Part shown: positions 50,277 to 54,636 of the stretch, in pieces
Numbering within the stretch: the first letter of the stretch is position 1
Layout of the letters: every line of letters starts with the position of its first letter
Assembly (NCBI GenBank): GCA_016291435.1
Contig: JAEEXH010000010.1
Location: forward strand, 1 to 54,636
Origin: Oscillospiraceae bacterium
GTDB lineage: Bacteria > Bacillota > Clostridia > Oscillospirales > Ruminococcaceae
Length of the DNA: 54,636 nt
Direction: 5' to 3'
Translations under genes and position numbers: made by a program
The notes under the pieces: generated by a model
What the model was told of the DNA's origin: nothing
The model's input: only the letters and a program-made list of their open reading frames with translations
Database searches by the model: none

Positions 50277-51233
50277 TCAGCGAAGCGAAACATACCCGCT
50301 TTCTGAGACAATGCGCTGCCCTTCCTCCGAGAGAATAAAGTCGATCAGCAGCGGAATATTCGGGTTCGGATTCGCCTTGTCATAGACCGCGTAGAAATTG
50401 CTGGACGCGGGATAGCTCCCGTCTGCGATGTGCTCCGCCGTCGGAGAGACGCCGTTCAGCGAGAGCAGCTTGATGCCGCTCTGATCGCCTGTGAGCCCCT
50501 CGACATAATAGCGGAAGGAATAGCCGATGGCGCTGCCTGTCACCGCAAAGGGATTGCGGTGCATCTCCCTGCCGCCCATGAAGCTGAGCATGGCAGTCTG
50601 GCTGCCGCTGCCTTCGTTGCGCTGTACTGCGTCAATGCGGGCGTTTGTGCCGCCGAGCTCCGACCAGCGCTGATATTTTCCCGCGTAAATATCCTGCACC
50701 TGTTCCACTGTGAGGCTCTCCACGGGGTTGTCTTTGTTCACAATGAATACAAATGCTTCACAGCCGATCGGCACGAGCTGAAGCTCTTTGCCCTTCTCCT
50801 TTGCATACTGCATCTGGGCTTCGGAGGGCTTTGCGCAGAAGACCACATCTGCCGTGCCGTCCGCGACTGCCGTGTAAGCGCCGCGGGTGTTGTGAAACTG
50901 CATTTTGCTCTCCGGGGTGAAGTCGCCGTTTTCATAGGAGACCGCGTCCTCGGGGTAGAGCGCGTGGACAAATGCCGAATACACAGGAAAAAGCGCCGCC
51001 GCACCGTCCACCACCGGGAGATCGCCCGTGAGCTTCTCTGCGGTCTCTGAGCGGCAGATGCCGGAGCTTTCGTCAAAGGGGAGATACTCAGACACCGCGA
51101 CCGATTTTGCGTGCATCTCGCTGCTGCTGCGGTCGATATAGCGCCGCGTGATGACCGTGTAGATACATGCGTCAAATGCCGCAAAGCCGAGCACGACTGC
51201 GCCGAGTGCGGCAAGCTGTTTTGTCAGTTTCAT
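50277..51233 (-). CDS. PstS-like phosphate-type substrate-binding protein
   Basis: 318 aa. Uncleaved or cleaved N-terminal membrane segment (about 8-28) and a PBP-like fold with 'GSGSQTAMLSFM' (anion-binding Ser/Thr loop), 'ESLTVEQVQDIYAGKYQRWSELGG' and 'GSAIGYSFRYYVEG' characteristic of PstS-type proteins. No lipobox Cys at the usual place; instead the first helix could anchor it. No pstC/A/B genes follow, so it is an orphan binding protein inside a flavin/electron-transfer-like operon. It may sense rather than import. It starts 4 bases after the 45-aa gene. Confidence 0.85.
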   Translation of the reverse strand: MKLTKQLAALGAVVLGFAAFDACIYTVITRRYIDRSSSEMHAKSVAVSEYLPFDESSGICRSETAEKLTGDLPVVDGAAALFPVYSAFVHALYPEDAVSYENGDFTPESKMQFHNTRGAYTAVADGTADVVFCAKPSEAQMQYAKEKGKELQLVPIGCEAFVFIVNKDNPVESLTVEQVQDIYAGKYQRWSELGGTNARIDAVQRNEGSGSQTAMLSFMGGREMHRNPFAVTGSAIGYSFRYYVEGLTGDQSGIKLLSLNGVSPTAEHIADGSYPASSNFYAVYDKANPNPNIPLLIDFILSEEGQRIVSESGYVSLR

Positions 51234-51237
51234 GCTG

Positions 51238-51375
51238 TCAGCCTCCGTTTGCGATGTAGGAGAGCACAGAGCATTCCCCGTGCAGATACCATGTATATGC
51301 CGTCAGTGCGATGACGCTCAGCAGCCCGAGCGCCGTCACCAGAAGCAGCAGGCGGCGGAAGGTCTTGTCTTTCAT
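51238..51375 (-). CDS. Small single-pass membrane protein, 45 aa
   Basis: An ATG preceded by GGGAGGGAATGCAC opens a 45-codon frame: basic start 'MKDKTFRRLL', one hydrophobic helix (about 9-28), then 'WYLHGECSVLSYIANGG'. Spacing to the genes on both sides is tight (16 bases after the 83-aa gene, 4 bases before the PstS-like gene), which supports a true gene. I know no family. A subunit or anchor for the PstS-like protein is a guess. Confidence 0.72.
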   Translation of the reverse strand: MKDKTFRRLLLLVTALGLLSVIALTAYTWYLHGECSVLSYIANGG

Positions 51376-51391
51376 GTGCATTCCCTCCCGG

Positions 51392-51643
51392 TTACATGTG
51401 TGCAAGCCCGATCATCAGCAGGATGAACAGTGCACAGCAGACCGCAAGGAAAATGCCGAAGATCACGACGGATATTATCAGCATGCGCTTTCTCTTCTTT
51501 GTCTGCACTTCGTCGGATTTGTCGCGTCTGAGATACCGCACCAGCGAGATGAGGAAAAACAGCAGCACGCCGACCGGCACGCCGATCAGTGCGAGCGTGA
51601 GCAGGGCTTCTTCGATCAGGAACCCGAGTTCGTTTGCGTCCAT
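51392..51643 (-). CDS. Small two-helix membrane protein, 83 aa
   Basis: Acidic start, TM1 (about 13-36), a basic loop 'RRDKSDEVQTKKRKR', and TM2 (about 54-80). Both ends would be outside and the loop inside. Family not recognised. AAAAAGGAGTG precedes the ATG. It is 6 bases after the Gx transporter gene and 16 before the 45-aa gene in the same operon. Confidence 0.8.
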   Translation of the reverse strand: MDANELGFLIEEALLTLALIGVPVGVLLFFLISLVRYLRRDKSDEVQTKKRKRMLIISVVIFGIFLAVCCALFILLMIGLAHM

Positions 51644-51649
51644 ATCGTG

Positions 51650-52150
51650 TCACTCCTTTTTTGCAGGCGGGAATCTGCCGATGACGAGCTGTGCCGTGAG
51701 ACCCGTAAAGAGCCCGGCGAGTGCGCCCGAAACCAGCAGAACCGGCAGGTAGCTCAGCACCGCAGACGACCGCATCACGGCAATCGCAGCGATGATCTGT
51801 CCGAGATTGTGAAGCATGGCGCCGATGACGCTGCAAATCCAGATCTGCTTTGCGGGCAGGTGCTTTCGCAGGGCGAGCATCCCGAGCAGGCAGCAGAAGG
51901 CGCCGCATGCGCTGTATATGAGCGCGGAGAAATTGCCCGAGAACATTGCCCCGAGCAGCAGCCTTGCCGAAACGACCAGCGCGGTCTCTGCGGGAGTGAA
52001 GCGGAAGACGCAGTACACAGTGATGATATTGGCAAGCCCTAGCTTCATGCCGGGAATCGGCAGGGGATTCGGAATCTGCATTTCGACAGTGAACAGAATG
52101 AGCGCCAGACCTGTCAGCAGCCCGAGCGTTACCGTTTTCTTTGTATTCAT
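51650..52150 (-). CDS. Gx transporter family / HepS1-like membrane protein
   Basis: 166 aa with five to six membrane helices. 'VEMQIPNPLPIPGMKLGLANIITVY' is the signature of the Gx transporter family (also annotated heptaprenyl diphosphate synthase component I-like), built like ECF S-components. In Firmicutes it commonly stands with a NusG-II protein and ApbE in loci for flavin-based extracellular electron transfer, where a demethylmenaquinone or flavin role has been suggested. Here it is 9 bases after the NusG-II gene. Confidence 0.9.
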   Translation of the reverse strand: MNTKKTVTLGLLTGLALILFTVEMQIPNPLPIPGMKLGLANIITVYCVFRFTPAETALVVSARLLLGAMFSGNFSALIYSACGAFCCLLGMLALRKHLPAKQIWICSVIGAMLHNLGQIIAAIAVMRSSAVLSYLPVLLVSGALAGLFTGLTAQLVIGRFPPAKKE

Positions 52151-52159
52151 ACTGTCCCC

Positions 52160-52501
52160 TCACTCTGCAAACCGCACGATCAGCTTGTTCGGCAGGCAGA
52201 CGATCGGCATGGTCTCCGATTTCAGCGTGCCCATATGCACGCAGGTGTGATCGGGGCAGCCCGCCTCCGAGACAGAGATTGTCCCGTCCTTTACGGAGAC
52301 AATATTATAGGAGCCGCCGTCTTTCGAGGGGATGCGGATATCCTCATCGGGTGCATCCGAGAGGTCGATCACGCGGAGCACGGTGCCGTCCTGCACGATC
52401 TCAACCAGTGTGCCGTCAGAGGGACGCATGAGGAGAAATGCCAGCACCGCCGCGATCACGAAGACCGCCGCCGTGATGCCGTAAATGCGCTTGATTTTCA
52501 T
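52160..52501 (-). CDS. NusG domain II-containing membrane-anchored protein
   Basis: 113 aa. One N-terminal helix (about 7-25) then an outer NusG_II beta domain ('VRVIDLSDAPDEDIRIPS'-type strands, 'GCPDHTCVHMG' and 'ETMPIVCLPNKLIVRF'). The CxxxxCxH-like text is typical of these proteins, not of the transcription factor NusG. ATG overlaps the apbE stop (ATGA). Probably an extracytoplasmic partner in electron transfer. Confidence 0.9.
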   Translation of the reverse strand: MKIKRIYGITAAVFVIAAVLAFLLMRPSDGTLVEIVQDGTVLRVIDLSDAPDEDIRIPSKDGGSYNIVSVKDGTISVSEAGCPDHTCVHMGTLKSETMPIVCLPNKLIVRFAE

Positions 52502-53511
52502 CGGGTGATCTCCTCCCAGGGGAGCACGGAGCCGGCATCAAAATCGTTCACAATGCCCTCTGTGACAAAGAGCCTGTCATCGGTGACGAGAATCATCTCA
52601 AAATCATCGCAGGCGCGCCAGTGCGCGATGGCTTTCTCAGTGCCCTCGACAAAGAGTGCGGTCGAGAGGGCGTCGCAGCGGAGCCCGCTCTCCCCGATGA
52701 CCGTGACGGAGCGGAGCCCGTTGTCTGCGGGGGCGCCGTCTGCCGGGTCAATGATATGCCAGTACCGCGTGCCGTCCTCTGCGGTGAAGCAGCGCTCATA
52801 GTCGCCCGAGGTGATGACAGCCTTGTTCCCGACATGCACCGTCCCGAGCAGCTGATCCCCGCCGAAGGGATTTTCAATGCCGACTGCCCACTTGCTGCCG
52901 TCGGGCTTTGTGCCGATTGTCTGCACATTGCCGCCGAGATTGACGATTGCCGAGGTGATGCCCGCCTCCCGCAGCAGCGCCGTGACCGCATCGCCGGTGT
53001 AGCCCTTTGCGAGTGCGCCGAGGTCAATCTGCATGCCTTCGGGGACAGTGAGCGTGTTGCCTTCAATCAAAATGCGCGTATCATCGACATTTTGCAGCAG
53101 CTCTGCGATCTCTGCCTCACCGGGGACACGGTAACTGCCCGTGGTGAAACCCCAGGCCTGCACGACGGGATAGACGGAGATTTGCAGTGCGCCGCCGCTT
53201 TCCGCGGAGACGTCTGCTGCCGTGCGGAGAATTGCCGCGGTGTCCCCGGAGACCGTGACCGGCGCGCCGCCCGCGTGGTTTGCGGCATAGATCTCGCTGC
53301 CTGCGTCGGTGACAGAGAGCATGTGTTCGAGCGCAGTGATCTTCTCCTCTGCACGGATGAGCGGTTCATTCACGCTGTCATTGCCGTAAGCGGTGAGGAG
53401 CATGTAGGTATCCATCGCGAAGACATCGCGGCTGTGTTTTTCGTTCGCATGCTGTGCGCCGCAGCCGGTGAGCATCAGGCAGGCGGCAGCGAGGGGAAAG
53501 ATTCGTTTCAT
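52498..53511 (-). CDS. apbE: FAD:protein FMN transferase (ApbE)
   Basis: 337 aa lipoprotein (lipobox LTGC, Cys17). ApbE motifs are clear: 'AMDTYMLLTAYG', 'MQIDLGALAKGYTGDAV' , 'AIVNLGGNVQTIG', 'YWHIIDPADGAPADN' and 'CDALSTALFVEG', giving the Mg/FAD site. It attaches FMN to a Thr of extracytoplasmic target proteins. No target with the FMN-binding motif is in the window, so the acceptor lies elsewhere. It starts 13 bases after the phosphoesterase gene. Confidence 0.95.
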   Translation of the reverse strand: MKRIFPLAAACLMLTGCGAQHANEKHSRDVFAMDTYMLLTAYGNDSVNEPLIRAEEKITALEHMLSVTDAGSEIYAANHAGGAPVTVSGDTAAILRTAADVSAESGGALQISVYPVVQAWGFTTGSYRVPGEAEIAELLQNVDDTRILIEGNTLTVPEGMQIDLGALAKGYTGDAVTALLREAGITSAIVNLGGNVQTIGTKPDGSKWAVGIENPFGGDQLLGTVHVGNKAVITSGDYERCFTAEDGTRYWHIIDPADGAPADNGLRSVTVIGESGLRCDALSTALFVEGTEKAIAHWRACDDFEMILVTDDRLFVTEGIVNDFDAGSVLPWEEITR

Positions 53512-53524
53512 GTGCGTTCCGTTT

Positions 53525-54337
53525 CTATTGATGCAATAAAAGCACTTCCGGCGGATTGAAAAGCCGCAGCTTCCCGAGCCCGCCGCTGACGATCATATCA
53601 TGCCTGCCGTCGGTGTAATAGCCCTTGTCATAGGGCGGGAAGAACGTGCGTTCGGGAGAGAGCAGCCCACCGATCAACGGCAGCCGCACAGCCCCGCCGT
53701 GGACATGCCCCGAGAGCGTGAGCGCCGCGCCCCATTCCGCATAGCTTCTGAACCAGAGCGGATTGTGCGCCAGCAGAACCGTGTTTTCTTCGCATGTGCC
53801 GAGGCGTCCGTTGAGCGTATCTGCGGTGAATGGGAGCCTGCCCGTGAAGCCGAATCTGCCGCCGCCGCGGTAATATGCGCGGGGGAGCGAGAGCCCTGCG
53901 ATATGCAGCTTGCCGAGCATAACCGTGCGGTTTTCAAGATAGGTGATGCCCGTATCCTGCATCATGCGGCGATAGTCGGCATAGAGCGCGGGCGGGAGAT
54001 CCGCCTCGTGATTGCCGGGCACTGCGAGGACAGGTGCGAGCCTGCGCAGGGCGCTGAGGAGCTTTTCTGTTTCCGTGAGGTCACGGACGGTGCGGGAGAT
54101 GAGGTCGCCGGTGATGAAGATACAGGCAGGCTGCTGTTCCCCGATCAGACGCAGAAGGCGGCACTGATCCTTGCCAAAGCGCCGCTTGTGAAGATCGGAA
54201 AGCACGATGCTGCGCGGAAATCCGTCGATCGGCACGCGGTATTCCTGCACGCGGAGCAAGGCGGTGTTCTCATAGATGCCCCATGCGGCAAGTGCGCCTG
54301 CGGCAGCTGCCAGACCAGCGGGGATTCGGTTTCGCAT
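53525..54337 (-). CDS. Metallophosphoesterase, YkuE/YaeI-like
   Basis: 270 aa. An N-terminal hydrophobic segment (about 5-22) and a calcineurin-like core with 'VLSDLHKRRFGKD', 'FITGDLISR', 'VPGNHEA' and 'LSGHVHGGAVRLP', i.e. the dimetal ligands in the usual order. Family members hydrolyse phosphodiesters or lipid pyrophosphates (UDP-2,3-diacylglucosamine-like or undecaprenyl products) at the membrane. The ATG at 54337 follows AGGAGATGAGCAC; the longer frame overlaps the promoter. First gene of the eight-gene operon. Confidence 0.9.
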   Translation of the reverse strand: MRNRIPAGLAAAAGALAAWGIYENTALLRVQEYRVPIDGFPRSIVLSDLHKRRFGKDQCRLLRLIGEQQPACIFITGDLISRTVRDLTETEKLLSALRRLAPVLAVPGNHEADLPPALYADYRRMMQDTGITYLENRTVMLGKLHIAGLSLPRAYYRGGGRFGFTGRLPFTADTLNGRLGTCEENTVLLAHNPLWFRSYAEWGAALTLSGHVHGGAVRLPLIGGLLSPERTFFPPYDKGYYTDGRHDMIVSGGLGKLRLFNPPEVLLLHQ

Positions 54338-54370
54338 GTGCTCATCTCCTTTGCGCGGTGTTGCTTCTCT

Positions 54371-54399
54371 ATTATACCACATATTCCCCCAAAACGCAA
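54371..54399 (-). promoter_or_regulatory. Promoter of the phosphoesterase-apbE-hypE operon
   Basis: On the minus strand TTGCGT (54399-54394), 17 bases, TATAAT (54376-54371), 34 bases ahead of the first start codon. Confidence 0.7.
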
Positions 54400-54402
54400 C
54401 CC

Positions 54403-54520
54403 GGCCCGGAGCGCCCGGAGCCCGGGCTGGCGTTTCCCTCCGGTCGCCCGACCGAAGACGCCCAATGAAGAACCATTGACGGCGCTATTCGCGCCTTTTG
54501 GATGCACCGTGCTTCCTGCC
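54403..54520 (+). repeat. Degenerate fragment of the inverted-repeat element, copy D
   Basis: GCCCGGAGCCCGGGCTGGCGTTT matches the terminal-repeat core, and GACGGCGCTATTCGCGCC matches the inner part of copies A and B. The remainder is unlike the other copies. Confidence 0.5.
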
Positions 54521-54554
54521 TGTGTTCTATCGGCATCTTGCACAAAAATTCTGC

Positions 54555-54608
54555 ATTTGACAGGCTTTGACATTTTCATAAGGGTTGTCAAATTGTCAAG
54601 TTGTCAAG
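54555..54608. repeat. Cluster of TTGACA/TTGTCAA words
   Basis: TTTGACA at 54556 and 54566, then TTGTCAA three times with an 8-base period (54585, 54593, 54601), the reverse complement of TTGACAA. It may be a binding-site array or a set of -35-like hexamers. No gene starts in the remaining 28 bases. Confidence 0.5.
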
Positions 54609-54636
54609 TCTCTGCGATTTGCATAAAAATCGCGTG

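Overview
The window reads as chromosomal DNA of a fibre-degrading, cellulosome-type Ruminococcus-like Firmicute (Oscillospiraceae). Supporting signs are five secreted multimodular proteins with recognisable carbohydrate-active or CotH modules that carry dockerins (GH43-like, CotH, tandem GH43, GH97 and others below), Thr-rich linkers, RNase Y, SigA-type promoters (TTGACA/TATAAT, 17 bp, often TGnTATAAT) and strong AGGAGG-like ribosome sites. Most of the window is visibly GC-rich with a strong NNG/NNC third-base bias. The first ~2.6 kb is clearly AT-richer and is the end of a mobile element. No rRNA, tRNA or CRISPR array was seen.

Layout. 1-2600: right part of an integrative element (small ORF, TnpW-like peptide, large serine recombinase). 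2744-10380: dockerin protein with a GH43-like module, a DUF6034-like lipoprotein, and a dockerin/LTD/CotH protein. 10987-11766: AraC regulator. 19060-11825 (minus): one tightly packed operon of ABC ATPase, FtsX-type permease, secreted serine hydrolase, response regulator and histidine kinase. 19317-22076: intracellular GH3. 25430-22479 (minus): tandem-GH43 dockerin enzyme. 25963-25548 (minus): an unannotated, highly structured ~415-nt RNA gene with its own promoter and terminator, directly behind a TerD-like gene (28001-25995).

34080-28177 (minus): a seven-gene, mostly overlapping operon of GT2 glycosyltransferase, orphan SAF domain, acyl carrier protein, AMP-forming acyl ligase, type II thioesterase, LuxE-like and LuxC-like proteins. 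It looks like a carrier-bound acyl activation and reduction route coupled to a surface glycolipid; no ketosynthase is present. 34384-37764: dockerin GH97. 38213-41761: rny, an O-antigen-ligase-like membrane protein and a CopZ-like metallochaperone. 42104-44758: GH74 xyloglucanase. 46092-45012 (minus): YerC/TrpR-like regulator and a methyltransferase. 48760-46313 (minus): PL1 pectate lyase. 54337-49240 (minus): an eight-gene operon of phosphoesterase, ApbE, NusG-II protein, Gx transporter, two small membrane proteins, PstS-like protein and HypE, suggestive of flavin-based extracytoplasmic electron transfer.

The plant-polysaccharide genes target galactan/arabinan, alpha-galactosides, xyloglucan and pectin. 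GH74 and PL1 carry a different dockerin class from the other four, implying at least two cohesin addresses. A ~260-bp element with terminal inverted repeats is scattered between genes in at least three full-length copies plus fragments. Product assignments come from reading motifs by eye; no database search was run.
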